Shown here piece by piece: positions 53,512 through 62,350 of a stretch of DNA of 64,000 bases (position 1 is the first letter of the stretch; each line of letters opens with the position of its first letter). Both the position numbers and the translations under genes were made by a program. The notes below the pieces were generated by a model. The model was given only the letters and a program-made list of their open reading frames with translations. It was not told where the DNA came from and ran no database searches. The DNA is from Acidimicrobiaceae bacterium (GTDB lineage Bacteria > Actinomycetota > Acidimicrobiia > Acidimicrobiales > RAAP-2): NCBI GenBank assembly GCA_027355725.1, contig DAIEHI010000190.1, forward strand, positions 1 through 64,000, in the 5' to 3' direction.

Positions 53512-53865
53512 GTGAGGAACTCTTCGTGGCGACGCCTCCTTCGTGGAGCAAGCATCCAAAGGGATCTCGAGGAAATCCGAGACCTCTTTATCAAGTACGT
53601 CAAAGAGGAAACCGTTCAACCCTTGAAGGACTTGGGCCGCTTCATCCTCTGGGGGACGGTTGGGAGTGTTTTTGTAGGCTTCGGGTTCGCGATGCTGCTC
53701 TTCGCTGCTCTTCGCTTCCTCCAAGAGCAATTTCGTGTCCTTGACGGCAGTCTCTCGTGGCTCCCATATCTCATTGTTGTCGTGCTCGGTGTCACCGTCA
53801 TCGCCCTCACCGCGTGGCGAATAGTGAGCGGGACAGCCAAGCGACGTATCAAGGCGACCAAGTGA
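53512..53865 (+). CDS. YqjE-like (phage holin superfamily III-like) membrane protein
   Basis: 117 residues: a charged N-terminal helix (RDLEEIRDLFIKYVKEETVQPLKDLGRF), two membrane helices (about 45-70 and 83-105) and a basic tail. This resembles the actinobacterial proteins annotated as phage holin family, related to YqjE; in spite of the name they are chromosomal envelope proteins, not lysis genes. It overlaps the next small gene and is part of a run leading to trmI. Function unknown. Confidence 0.65.
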   Translation: MRNSSWRRLLRGASIQRDLEEIRDLFIKYVKEETVQPLKDLGRFILWGTVGSVFVGFGFAMLLFAALRFLQEQFRVLDGSLSWLPYLIVVVLGVTVIALTAWRIVSGTAKRRIKATK

Positions 53866-54056
53866 GCGAACCATCTGCAACCAGGCGCGAGCTGGAAGAT
53901 TCGATTCGAGGGCTGATCCCGGCCAACATCGCCTCGGATAGCCCGCTCGTCTCACAGAAATCAACCACGGCTGCTGTGGGTGTGGGCGGACTGTTCACTG
54001 GCTACATCTGGGGTTGGATACGCGGCAGGCGATCTCGAAAGAAGAAGCGCCGTTGA
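53862..54056 (+). CDS. small basic-tailed hypothetical protein, DUF3618-like
   Basis: 64 residues: an acidic/polar start (SATRRELEDSIRGLIPANI), a glycine-rich hydrophobic segment (TTAAVGVGGLFTGYIWGWI) and a strongly basic end (RGRRSRKKKRR). It may be anchored to the inner face of the membrane. GTG 53862 overlaps the previous stop; the next ATG overlaps its stop by one base. The DUF3618 resemblance is weak. Confidence 0.55.
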   Translation: MSEPSATRRELEDSIRGLIPANIASDSPLVSQKSTTAAVGVGGLFTGYIWGWIRGRRSRKKKRR

Positions 54057-54247
54057 TGCTTCGTCGCTTGTTGCGAGTCGTCATTGTCTCGGCGCTCGCG
54101 CGCGCCTGGGTTCAACGCTCACGCTCCTGGCTTGGAGTGGGTGTCGCACTGTTTCTATTTCGTTCACTTGATCAACACAACGTGAGATCTCACGCGCGTG
54201 CCAAAGCTCGCGCAGCCTCTCACACGAAAGCGAGATCCAAAGCGTGA
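54056..54247 (+). CDS. small arginine-rich hypothetical protein
   Basis: 63 residues with a hydrophobic first half (MLRRLLRVVIVSALARAW, LGVGVALFLFRSL) and a basic, alanine-rich second half (ARAKARAASHTKARSKA). ATG 54056 overlaps the preceding stop (TGATG) and its end overlaps trmI by four bases, so it is likely translated as part of the chain. No family recognised. Confidence 0.5.
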   Translation: MLRRLLRVVIVSALARAWVQRSRSWLGVGVALFLFRSLDQHNVRSHARAKARAASHTKARSKA

Positions 54248-55047
54248 GTAACGCCATCCTCAACGCAGGCGAGCGCGTAATGCTCATCGACGCCAAAGAC
54301 CGTCACTACCTGATCACCTTGCGCGCTGATGCGGCATTTCACACCCACGCAGGCATCATTCAACACAACGACGTCATTGGAGCGGAAGAGGGATCGATCA
54401 TCCGAGGCAACACCGAGCGCAGTTTCTTGGTGCTTCGACCAACCATGTCAGATGTCGTACTCAAGATGCCCCGCGGTGCTCAGGTGATCTACCCAAAGGA
54501 CCTCGGAACCATCTTGATGCAGGCAGACATCGGACCTGGCATGCGAGTTCTCGAGGCCGGTGTTGGCTCTGGTGCGCTCTCGATGACGCTACTCAGGGCG
54601 GGTGCACTGATCACGGGATATGAGATCCGCGAGGATTTCGCCGAGCAGGCCACGAAGAACGTCCACGACATGCTCGGTACCGACGTCGCGTACGACATCC
54701 AGATTCGTGACGTCACCCTTGGCATCGACGAGCGCGACCTCGATCGCATCATCCTTGACATGCCCGAGCCGTGGGACGTCGTGAAGCACGCAGAACTTGC
54801 GCTTCGTCCCGGTGGAATTCTCTTGGCCTACTTGCCAACGATCAACCAAACCCAACTACTGCGCGAGACACTCCGTCAATTCTCGTTCGGCATGGAAGAG
54901 ACGGTTGAGATCCTGCGCCGCACCTGGCACATCGACGGGCGCTCAGTGCGACCTGACCATCGAATGGTCGCGCACACGGGATTTCTTACCTCAGCGCGGC
55001 GACTCGTTCGAAGAAACGAGAACGAAGCGGTGAGCGAGAACGACTAG
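54244..55047 (+). CDS. trmI: tRNA (adenine-58-N1)-methyltransferase
   Basis: SAM-dependent methylation of A58 in the T loop of tRNAs. 267 residues; N-terminal beta domain (HTHAGIIQHNDVIG, PRGAQVIYPKDLGTI), SAM motif VLEAGVGSGALSMTLL, catalytic-side DMPEPWDV. It corresponds to M. tuberculosis Rv2118c, which also lies beside the proteasome locus. GTG 54244 overlaps the previous gene; its stop shares CTAG with the convergent ferredoxin gene. Confidence 0.92.
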   Translation: MSNAILNAGERVMLIDAKDRHYLITLRADAAFHTHAGIIQHNDVIGAEEGSIIRGNTERSFLVLRPTMSDVVLKMPRGAQVIYPKDLGTILMQADIGPGMRVLEAGVGSGALSMTLLRAGALITGYEIREDFAEQATKNVHDMLGTDVAYDIQIRDVTLGIDERDLDRIILDMPEPWDVVKHAELALRPGGILLAYLPTINQTQLLRETLRQFSFGMEETVEILRRTWHIDGRSVRPDHRMVAHTGFLTSARRLVRRNENEAVSEND

Positions 55048-55280
55048 TCCTTTTCAATGAAGATGCACTCGCCGGGGCATTCCTCAGAAGCCTCAGTCAC
55101 GGCATCTTCGAACTCTGCGGGTACTACGGCGAGGCCTTCTGCGCCACCGGGGGCGTTCTTTACTGCGTCACCCTCCTTAACGTAGGCGAGACCGTCGTCG
55201 AGCAGCGTAAACACGGAAGGACAGATCTCTTCGCATAGTCCGTCACCAGTACACAAGTCCTGGTCGATCCAAACCTTCAT
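55044..55280 (-). CDS. ferredoxin with an aspartate cluster ligand
   Basis: Small electron carrier of 78 residues. The cluster motif is C10-TG-D13-GL-C16-EEI-C20-P, with C68 and C72 near the end. Asp 13 stands where most 4Fe-4S ferredoxins have the second cysteine, exactly as in the Pyrococcus furiosus ferredoxin (CIGDAIC). The centre may therefore be 3Fe-4S or an aspartate-ligated 4Fe-4S. GGAGG is eight bases before ATG 55280; another ATG two codons upstream is too close to it. It is divergent from mpa. Confidence 0.85.
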   Translation of the reverse strand: MKVWIDQDLCTGDGLCEEICPSVFTLLDDGLAYVKEGDAVKNAPGGAEGLAVVPAEFEDAVTEASEECPGECIFIEKD

Positions 55281-55343
55281 TTTCATGCCCTCCGTGGGTA
55301 TCCAGTTCATTTACTTTAGCGGGAGATTGCCCCGATGAAGATT

Positions 55344-55372
55344 ATGACAAGCGCCCTGCGCTCACCTAGGGT
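55344..55372 (+). promoter_or_regulatory. leaderless mpa promoter (-35 and -10)
   Basis: ATGACA (55344-55349), a 17-base spacer, TAGGGT (55367-55372), six bases, then the mpa ATG. This is the only leaderless promoter here with a near-consensus -35. Confidence 0.65.
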
Positions 55373-55378
55373 GACGTT

Positions 55379-57124
55379 ATGGACCGTTCCGAGCGATTCC
55401 CAGAACCACACGGTGGTAACGACGACGAAAAGATCTCAGTGGGCGGCCCGCGACAGCACTCGATGAGTGACATCGACCAGGCCAATCGGCGCATTGAAAT
55501 GCTCGAGGAGCGTCTCCTCGAGACGCGCGGTCAATTGGCCCAAACTCGCTCGAGCAATGAGAAGCTCACCATCACCATCCAGCAAACGCGCGATCAAATC
55601 GCTGCGCTGCGAGAAGAGGTCGAGAAGCTCACCCAGCCTCCAGCGGTGTACGGCACCTTCATTGACTTCAACGACGACGGCTCGGTGGACATCTTTGCCT
55701 CGGGTCGAAAGATGCGTGTCGCCCTGCACCCGGGATTGGACCCCGGTCAAATCGAACGTGGCAACGAAGTCGTTCTCAACGAATCCTTCACCGTCATTGG
55801 CGTACGCGACTCCGACGGACAGGGCGAAGTAGTCACTGTCAAGGAAGTGATCGATGAACGACGAGTGCTCGTCTACGCACGCGCCGACGAAGAGAGGGTG
55901 GTTGAACTCGCGGATTCGCTTCGCGACATAAAGCTACGAAGTGGCGACGCCCTACTCTTAGACCTTCGATCAAACCTGCTCGTGGAGAAACTCGTACGAC
56001 AAGAAGCCGAGGAGTTGGTACTCGAAGAAGTTCCTGACATCTCCTACGCTGACGTCGGTGGCCTTGATGAGCAGATCGAGTCGATCATGGACGCCGTTGA
56101 ACTGCCGTACCTACACCGCGCGCTCTTCCAGGATTACGAATTGCCAGCACCCAAGGGAATCCTGCTCTACGGTCCACCGGGATGTGGCAAGACGCTGATC
56201 GCGAAGGCCGTTGCGAACTCGTTGTCCCAGAAAGTCGCCGAGCTCACGGGCAACAGAAACGTTCGCTCGTACTTCCTCAACATCAAGGGCCCAGAACTCC
56301 TGAACAAATACGTGGGTGAGACCGAACGGCAGATTCGACTCGTCTTCCAACGAGCTCGCGAAAAGGCAGAAGAAGGTGTTCCGGTCATCGTGTTCTTCGA
56401 CGAGATGGACTCGCTCTTTCGCACCCGGGGCACCGGTATTAGTTCTGACATGGAGTCGACGATCGTGCCCCAGTTGCTCGCCGAGATTGACGGCGTCGAA
56501 TCACTTCGTGACGTCATTGTTATCGGCGCCACCAACCGAGAGGACCTGATCGATCCCGCGATACTGCGGCCGGGGCGACTCGACGTGAAAATCAAGATTG
56601 AACGTCCCGATGTTGACGCCGCCGCGCAGATCTTCGAGCGCTACTTGCACACAGATCTGCCAATCGACGAATCGCTAGTGAACGAATTTGGCGGCGGCGA
56701 TCGTAACAAGGCCATTCGCGCGATGATCGAAGAAACGGTGGCGCAGATGTACCGCATCGATGACGCCAACCGTTTCCTCGAAGTCACCTACCAAGGGGGC
56801 GACAAAGAGATCCTGTACTTCAAGGACTTCGCGTCAGGCGCGATGATCGAGAACATCGTCAGACGGGCCAAGAAGCTCGCAGTGAAGCGAGAGATCGCTG
56901 GCAAAGGACGGGGACTTCGTATCGAGGACCTCGTTGAATCAATTCGCCAGGAGTTCCGAGAAAACGAAGATCTCCCCAATACGACCAATCCCGACGACTG
57001 GGCACGCATCTCAGGCAAGAAAGGGGAGCGGATCATCTTCATTCGTACTCTCATCAACCGAGAAGAGGCTGACGTCAAGGGCGGACGTTCGATTCAACAC
57101 GTCGGCACCGGCCAGTACCTGTAG
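55379..57124 (+). CDS. mpa: proteasome-activating AAA ATPase (Mpa/ARC)
   Basis: Hexameric unfoldase that recognises Pup-tagged proteins and feeds them to the 20S core. 581 residues: an N-terminal coiled coil (about 30-90) that binds Pup, two OB-like domains, AAA domain with Walker A GPPGCGKT (265-272), Walker [10 protein letters not shown] and [17 protein letters not shown]. The chain ends GTGQYL, the C-terminal tyrosine motif that docks into the proteasome. It opens the mpa-dop-pup-prcB-prcA-pafA run. Confidence 0.96.
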   Translation: MDRSERFPEPHGGNDDEKISVGGPRQHSMSDIDQANRRIEMLEERLLETRGQLAQTRSSNEKLTITIQQTRDQIAALREEVEKLTQPPAVYGTFIDFNDDGSVDIFASGRKMRVALHPGLDPGQIERGNEVVLNESFTVIGVRDSDGQGEVVTVKEVIDERRVLVYARADEERVVELADSLRDIKLRSGDALLLDLRSNLLVEKLVRQEAEELVLEEVPDISYADVGGLDEQIESIMDAVELPYLHRALFQDYELPAPKGILLYGPPGCGKTLIAKAVANSLSQKVAELTGNRNVRSYFLNIKGPELLNKYVGETERQIRLVFQRAREKAEEGVPVIVFFDEMDSLFRTRGTGISSDMESTIVPQLLAEIDGVESLRDVIVIGATNREDLIDPAILRPGRLDVKIKIERPDVDAAAQIFERYLHTDLPIDESLVNEFGGGDRNKAIRAMIEETVAQMYRIDDANRFLEVTYQGGDKEILYFKDFASGAMIENIVRRAKKLAVKREIAGKGRGLRIEDLVESIRQEFRENEDLPNTTNPDDWARISGKKGERIIFIRTLINREEADVKGGRSIQHVGTGQYL

Positions 57125-57128
57125 TGCG

Positions 57129-58616
57129 ATGGCGATAGCCAAAGTCCTCGGCATCGAGACCGAATACGGAATATCCGGAGGGCCCGACCTCGAGCCCATT
57201 GCTTCTTCAAGCATCATCGTCAACGCCTACGCCCACCATGGTCGAACTCGCATCAACTGGGACTTCCAAGGTGAAACCCCTGACCTCGATGCACGCGGCC
57301 TACCCGGTCTTACGTCATTCGCCCCGATCATCGAGACCCACCTCGCAAACACCGTGCTGACGAACGGTGCGCGGCTCTACGTTGATCACGCCCACCCCGA
57401 GTACTCGTCACCCGAGTGTCGCACCCCTTGGGAGGCGACCCTCTACGACCTCGCCGGGGAAGAAGTGATGCGGCGCGCCCTCGTGATTGCTAATGAGTCA
57501 CTCGCACTCGAAGATGCGATCTCGCTGTACAAGAACAACTCTGACGGCAAGGGCAATTCCTACGGAACCCACGAGAACTTCCTCGTGGGTCGTGAAGTCG
57601 ACTTCTCAGACATCATCCGTGCCATGGTGCCCCATTTCGTCTCGCGCCAGATCATCGTCGGAGCGGGCAAAGTCGGTGCCGAAACCGATCACGGTCTCCA
57701 CAGCGACCCCTTCTTCCAACTGAGTCAGCGAGCGGAGTTCTTCGAAGAAGTCGTTGGTTTGGAAACGACGCTCAAGCGCCCCATCATCAATACCCGTGAC
57801 GAGCCCCACAGCGATGCAGAGCGCTTTCGGCGCTTGCACGTCATAATCGGCGATGCGAACTTGAGCCCCTATGCGACTTTTGTCAAACTCGGCTCGACTG
57901 CTCTGTTGCTTGCAATGCTCGAAGACGAGGGGACCGAGAACTTTCCGAGCCCTCCGCGCCATCCCGTTCACGCCGTACGGGCCTTTTCTCTCGATCCAAG
58001 TCTTCGAGCGGTGGAGATTTGCGAAGACAATAAATGGCGAAGCGCTTGGGACATCCAAGACCAATTGTGGACTGCAGCGAGCGAGTACGTGCGACGTCGA
58101 GGCGGCGAAGCGGTCGCGCCCGACGCCGAAGTGGCGCTCATCTTGGAGCAATGGCGCGAGATGCTCGATGGTGTACGAGATGACATTCGAACCGTTGCAG
58201 ACCGTGTGGACTGGGTTGCGAAGTTCCGGGTGGTGAGTGGCATGCAAGAGCGTCATGACTTGAGTCCCCACGACGCCAAGCTGCGAGCGATCGACCTGCA
58301 ATACCACGACCTCTCTCCGCAGCGATCCTTGGCACGCCGGGTCGGTCTTAGAACGTTACAGAGTGATGAAGAAGTTCGTGAAGCGCTTCACAATCCGCCA
58401 ACGAGCACGCGGGCGTACTTTCGCGGCCAATGCGTAGCCCGATATCCTGAGCAAATCGTGGCCGCGAATTGGGATTCGGTGGTCTTTGACCTAGGAGAAG
58501 GGCCCTTACAGAGGGTCCCTATGATGGACCCTCTACGAGGCACCGCGGCGCTGACCGAAGACTTGCTAAAAGTATGTCCAACCGCAGATGACCTTCTTGA
58601 AGCACTAGACAGGTAG
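57129..58616 (+). CDS. dop: Pup deamidase/depupylase
   Basis: Glutamine-synthetase-like enzyme that removes Pup from substrates and, where Pup ends in Gln, deamidates it. 495 residues beginning AIAKVLGIETEYGISGG; the region after residue 30 (NAYAHHGRTRINWDFQGETPDLDARG) is the Dop-specific loop, and LHSDPFFQLSQRAEFFEEVVG separates it from PafA. Four bases follow the mpa stop. Because Pup here already ends in Glu, depupylation is the expected role. Confidence 0.93.
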   Translation: MAIAKVLGIETEYGISGGPDLEPIASSSIIVNAYAHHGRTRINWDFQGETPDLDARGLPGLTSFAPIIETHLANTVLTNGARLYVDHAHPEYSSPECRTPWEATLYDLAGEEVMRRALVIANESLALEDAISLYKNNSDGKGNSYGTHENFLVGREVDFSDIIRAMVPHFVSRQIIVGAGKVGAETDHGLHSDPFFQLSQRAEFFEEVVGLETTLKRPIINTRDEPHSDAERFRRLHVIIGDANLSPYATFVKLGSTALLLAMLEDEGTENFPSPPRHPVHAVRAFSLDPSLRAVEICEDNKWRSAWDIQDQLWTAASEYVRRRGGEAVAPDAEVALILEQWREMLDGVRDDIRTVADRVDWVAKFRVVSGMQERHDLSPHDAKLRAIDLQYHDLSPQRSLARRVGLRTLQSDEEVREALHNPPTSTRAYFRGQCVARYPEQIVAANWDSVVFDLGEGPLQRVPMMDPLRGTAALTEDLLKVCPTADDLLEALDR

Positions 58617-58625
58617 AACAGACGT

Positions 58626-58820
58626 ATGACTGAACAAGAACGAATCCAAAAGCAACGCACGGAACGTGCCCGAGAGGCGTCGACTGACGTGTCTGTCGAC
58701 GCCACCAAGGGTGACCAGTTGAAGGCCGAACTCGACGACTTGCTTGACGAGATTGACGAAGTCCTCGAGGAGAACGCCGAAGAGTTCGTGCGCAACTACG
58801 TCCAGAAGGGCGGCGAATAG
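58626..58820 (+). CDS. pup: prokaryotic ubiquitin-like protein Pup
   Basis: Protein tag attached to substrate lysines by PafA. 64 residues, disordered and charged, with the helix-forming Mpa-binding stretch (KAELDDLLDEIDEVLEENAEEFVRNYV) and the conserved end QKGGE. The final residue is encoded as Glu, so the tag is made ready for ligation. It sits nine bases after dop and two bases before prcB. Confidence 0.96.
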   Translation: MTEQERIQKQRTERAREASTDVSVDATKGDQLKAELDDLLDEIDEVLEENAEEFVRNYVQKGGE

Positions 58821-58822
58821 AG

Positions 58823-59617
58823 GTGGGCTTGCCATTATTCGACGCACATCTTGATCCGGGGCCATCGTTCTTTCACTACGCCGAGAGAGCGGGACTAACA
58901 TCACCACTCGGCGAGACGAGCACCCTCTCACCACACGCAACCACAGTCATCGCGGTGCGCTACAACGCGGGCGTGGTGATGGTGGGGGACCGCCAGGCAA
59001 CGGGCAACTACATCGCCAGTCGCGACGTTCGAAAGATTGAAGCGGCGGATCGATTCACTGCAATTGCCATCTCGGGAACTGCTGCCCGAGGGATCGAGTT
59101 CATCAAGATGGCTCAGTTGTCCTTCGAGCATTACGAGAAGATGACCGACTCAGCACTCAGCCTCGAGGGCAAGGCGAATTATCTCTCGCCCATAATCCAG
59201 CGAAACAATCTGTCATCGCCACTTATCGTGATGCCGCTACTCGCCGGGTGGGACCCCAGTCATCAAATCGGGCGAATTTTCGAGTACGACGGTGCTGGTG
59301 GCTGCTACGAGCGATTCGACTTCTCGACCATTGGCTCTGGCACACCATTCGCAGACAGCGCGCTGCGACTCGGTTATCGCTCGGACATCGATCTCGATGG
59401 TGCCCTCGAACTTGGAGCACTCGCTCTTTACGAAGCCGGTGATAACGACCCGAGCACCGGGGGACCCGACTTCGTTCGAAACATTTACCCCATGATGGTC
59501 ACCATCACCGCAGAGGGTTTTCGCGAACTCGACGCCGAGGATGTTGCAGCTCGATTCCGAGCGATCAATGACCGTCGCACCCAGTCAGGTGGGGTCGCAG
59601 GAGGCACATTGCGATGA
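58823..59617 (+). CDS. prcB: proteasome beta subunit
   Basis: Catalytic subunit of the 20S core. 264 residues with a propeptide of about 39 residues ending SPHA; the nucleophile is Thr 40 in HATTVIAVRY, and GDRQATGN, RDVRKIEAAD and SGTAARGIEF follow. Most relatives have HGTT, so Ala replaces the usual Gly before the cleavage site. GTG 58823 is two bases after pup; the end overlaps prcA by four bases. Confidence 0.94.
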   Translation: MGLPLFDAHLDPGPSFFHYAERAGLTSPLGETSTLSPHATTVIAVRYNAGVVMVGDRQATGNYIASRDVRKIEAADRFTAIAISGTAARGIEFIKMAQLSFEHYEKMTDSALSLEGKANYLSPIIQRNNLSSPLIVMPLLAGWDPSHQIGRIFEYDGAGGCYERFDFSTIGSGTPFADSALRLGYRSDIDLDGALELGALALYEAGDNDPSTGGPDFVRNIYPMMVTITAEGFRELDAEDVAARFRAINDRRTQSGGVAGGTLR

Positions 59618-60291
59618 GCAATTACTTCTACGTCTCACCCGAACAACTCATCAAAGACCGCGCCGAATTCGCCCAAAAGGGCATCGCTCGGGGCCGATCC
59701 ATGGTTGGTGCAATATACGATGCCGGAGTCTTACTGATCGCAGAGAACCCCTCGGCGTCTCTCAACAAGATCTCTGAGATCTATGATCGCATCGCCTTTG
59801 CCGGTGCTGGTCGATACAACGAGTTCGACCGACTGAGAGAAGCGGGAATCCGATGGGCCGACGGAACGGGCTTCACATATTCGCGAGAAGATGTCGACGC
59901 CCGAGCCCTCGCGAACTACTACGCCCAGCACTTGGGAGACATGTTTACTGAGGGTCAAAAGCCCCTCGAAGTAGAGATTCTCGTTGCCCAACTCGGCAGC
60001 AAGATTCGCCCGACCAAGCTCTATCGCGTGGCGTACGAGGGGACTATCTCGGACGAGCCCTTCTTCGCGGTCCTCGGTGGCGACGCCGAGACGATCAGGG
60101 CACGCTTCGCGGCGCACGAAGAACGAATCCACCCTTTGAAAGAGACCCTCAAGAACGCAGTGGACGCCTTGGCCGGACCGGAGCGCACCATCGCAACTGC
60201 GGACCTCGAAGTGGGGATACTCGAAGACCGAGGAACGCGGCGGACTTTCATGCGACTCAGTGACAATGAAGTGAGTGAACTCCTCAGCTGA
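59614..60291 (+). CDS. prcA: proteasome alpha subunit
   Basis: Forms the outer rings of the 20S core, gating entry and docking Mpa. 225 residues; YVSPEQLIKDRAEFAQKGIARGRSMVGAIYDAGVLLIAENPS is the alpha-subunit N-terminus, and RIAFAGAGRYNEFDRLREAGIRWAD follows. The C-terminus is short and lacks the long tail seen in some actinobacteria. ATG overlaps the prcB stop. Confidence 0.94.
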   Translation: MSNYFYVSPEQLIKDRAEFAQKGIARGRSMVGAIYDAGVLLIAENPSASLNKISEIYDRIAFAGAGRYNEFDRLREAGIRWADGTGFTYSREDVDARALANYYAQHLGDMFTEGQKPLEVEILVAQLGSKIRPTKLYRVAYEGTISDEPFFAVLGGDAETIRARFAAHEERIHPLKETLKNAVDALAGPERTIATADLEVGILEDRGTRRTFMRLSDNEVSELLS

Positions 60292-60309
60292 GTCCAGCGA
60301 GGAGAGGCC

Positions 60310-61689
60310 ATGCTGCGGCGAATCTACGGCATTGAAACAGAATACGGAATCACCTTCTCGCTTCGAGGTCAACGTCGACTCAGCCCCGATGAGGTGTCGA
60401 GGTTCCTCTTTCGAAAGGTTGTCGCCTGGGGGCGATCGAGCAACGTCTTTCTAGAGAACGGAAGTCGCCTCTATCTCGACGTCGGTAGCCACCCCGAGTA
60501 CGCAACGGCCGAGTGTGACAATCTCGTCGACGCTGTCGCCCAGGATAAGGCTGGCGAGGCGATCTTGCGCGAGTTGGTCGAATATGCACAGAGCCAACTG
60601 AGTGAAGAGGGAATTCGCGGAGAGATCTACCTGTTCAAGAACAACACCGACTCGACCGGCAACTCATATGGCTGCCATGAGAATTACTGCATTGAACGAA
60701 TCGACGACCTCTCCCGCCTCGAGCAGGTCTTCATTCCGTACCTGATCAGCAGGCAAATATTTACCGGCGCGGGCAAGGTCGTTACAAACATCAAGGGCAC
60801 GACCTACTCGATGAGCCAGCGCGCTGAGCACATCTGGGAGTCGATTTCGTCTGCAACAACGAGAAGTCGCCCCATCATCAATACTCGAGATGAGCCCCAC
60901 GCCGACCCAGAGAAGTACCGTCGGCTACACGTGATTGTTGGTGACTCGAACATGAGCGAATTCGCCACGTACCTGAAACTGGGGACTGCGGCGGTCGTTC
61001 TCGCAATGATCGAAGACAAGACAACGGTGCTGCGTGACTTCAACATGGCATCGCCAATCAACGCACTTCGCGACATCTCCTACGACCTTTGGAGCAAAGA
61101 ACCGGTACGCCTGCTGAGCGGTCGCGACATGACAGCACTCGAGATACAAGAGGACCTCTGCGAACGTGCAGAAGCCTTCATCCAGAACCGTGACGTCCCG
61201 CCCGACCAGGTTCACGCGGTCTCGCTCTGGCGTGAAGTCATTGAACAGTACCGAACCGATCCGATGGCCCTGAGCGACCGGGTCGACTGGATCGCCAAAC
61301 TCCAGATCATCGAGCGCGAACGCGAACGCAGTGGCATCGAACTAAGTGACCCAAAGATCGCGTTGATCGACTTGTTGTACCACGACACTGACGTACGACG
61401 TGGTCTCTACTACCGCAGACAATCGCGGGGTCATTTTCGACGTATGGTCGCCGACGAGGACATTGCGCGCGCTGCACACGTTCCGCCATCGTCCACGCGA
61501 GCGCACATGCGCGGCACTTTCATTAAAGCCGCCAAAGAGTGGCGTCGCGATTACACAGTTGACTGGGTGCATCTGAAACTGAACGACGAGATGCAGCGAA
61601 CGGTACTACTGAAAGATCCCTTCAAGAGCAACGATGAACGATTTCAACGACTCCTTGGCTCTCTCGAGCGCCCTCAACCGCGCGACTAA
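60310..61689 (+). CDS. pafA: Pup-protein ligase
   Basis: Glutamine-synthetase-like ligase that joins the terminal Glu of Pup to substrate lysines using ATP. 459 residues starting LRRIYGIETEYGITFS, with LDVGSHPEYATAECD, KNNTDSTGNSYGCHENY and SQRAEHIWESIS; it lacks the Dop-specific loop. GAGGAGAGG precedes the ATG. The pafBC regulators that follow pafA in mycobacteria are missing; lepB takes their place. Its stop codon is part of the lepB promoter box. Confidence 0.95.
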   Translation: MLRRIYGIETEYGITFSLRGQRRLSPDEVSRFLFRKVVAWGRSSNVFLENGSRLYLDVGSHPEYATAECDNLVDAVAQDKAGEAILRELVEYAQSQLSEEGIRGEIYLFKNNTDSTGNSYGCHENYCIERIDDLSRLEQVFIPYLISRQIFTGAGKVVTNIKGTTYSMSQRAEHIWESISSATTRSRPIINTRDEPHADPEKYRRLHVIVGDSNMSEFATYLKLGTAAVVLAMIEDKTTVLRDFNMASPINALRDISYDLWSKEPVRLLSGRDMTALEIQEDLCERAEAFIQNRDVPPDQVHAVSLWREVIEQYRTDPMALSDRVDWIAKLQIIERERERSGIELSDPKIALIDLLYHDTDVRRGLYYRRQSRGHFRRMVADEDIARAAHVPPSSTRAHMRGTFIKAAKEWRRDYTVDWVHLKLNDEMQRTVLLKDPFKSNDERFQRLLGSLERPQPRD

Positions 61690-61692
61690 CCT
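61687..61692 (+). promoter_or_regulatory. -10 box of leaderless lepB promoter
   Basis: TAACCT, six bases, then GTG 61699. The box begins with the pafA stop codon TAA. Confidence 0.5.
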
Positions 61693-61698
61693 GACAAT

Positions 61699-62319
61699 GT
61701 GCCAGACGACACTCCACAAGAGCCTTTGAGCGCGCTCGACACGAACCCCGAAAATGAGGTCGTAGCCACTTCTCGACGTCCAAAGTCGCGCCGACGCGCA
61801 GTTATTGAGTGGTTGGTCATACTGGTCGTGGCGGTGTCGGTCTCGATGCTCGTGCGCACCTACGTTGTCCAACAGTTCTCAATCCCGTCTGGTTCGATGA
61901 TCCCGACCCTCGATGTTGGAGATCGGATCCTGGTGGACAAGCTTGGTGTGGAATTCGGCACCATCAACCGAGGGGACGTGGTCGTGTTTCGCCACCCCGC
62001 GAAGGCCCTGACGACGTGCGCGCCGCCCGTTGAGCCGATCTTCATTAAGCGCGTGATTGGCCTGCCTGGTGACGTGATCACCTCCAAGGGCAGCACCATC
62101 TATGTCAATGGCAAGCCCCTGAAACAGACGTGGCAGACCACCAGTCCCTTCGGTCCGGCAATTGGACGCGTGGTCGTGCCTGCGAACCATTACTTCATGA
62201 TGGGCGACAACCGCGGTGAATCCTGCGACAGCCGCTACTGGGGCACGGTGCCCAGATCAGCCATTATCGGCAAGGCCTTCGTCAGAATTTGGCCATTTAA
62301 TCGCATTGGTTTCATCTAG
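61699..62319 (+). CDS. lepB: signal peptidase I
   Basis: Membrane serine protease that removes signal peptides from exported proteins. 206 residues: a cytosolic basic start, one membrane helix (about 36-55, VIEWLVILVVAVSVSMLV), catalytic Ser 66 in IPSGSMIPTL and Lys 117 in FIKRVIGLPGD, with GDNRGESCDSRYWG near the end. It precedes the Tat genes, giving an export cluster. Confidence 0.93.
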   Translation: MPDDTPQEPLSALDTNPENEVVATSRRPKSRRRAVIEWLVILVVAVSVSMLVRTYVVQQFSIPSGSMIPTLDVGDRILVDKLGVEFGTINRGDVVVFRHPAKALTTCAPPVEPIFIKRVIGLPGDVITSKGSTIYVNGKPLKQTWQTTSPFGPAIGRVVVPANHYFMMGDNRGESCDSRYWGTVPRSAIIGKAFVRIWPFNRIGFI

Positions 62320-62338
62320 AAGAGCGAACCACCACCCC

Positions 62339-62344
62339 TACAAT
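62339..62344 (+). promoter_or_regulatory. -10 box of leaderless tatB promoter
   Basis: TACAAT, six bases, then GTG 62351. It fixes the tatB start inside a longer open frame. Confidence 0.6.
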
Positions 62345-62350
62345 GGGTCC

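Noticed and set aside
53512-53865. Phage lysis gene, because the protein resembles holin superfamily III
   Set aside because: No endolysin or other phage gene nearby; the family is a common chromosomal envelope protein in actinobacteria.
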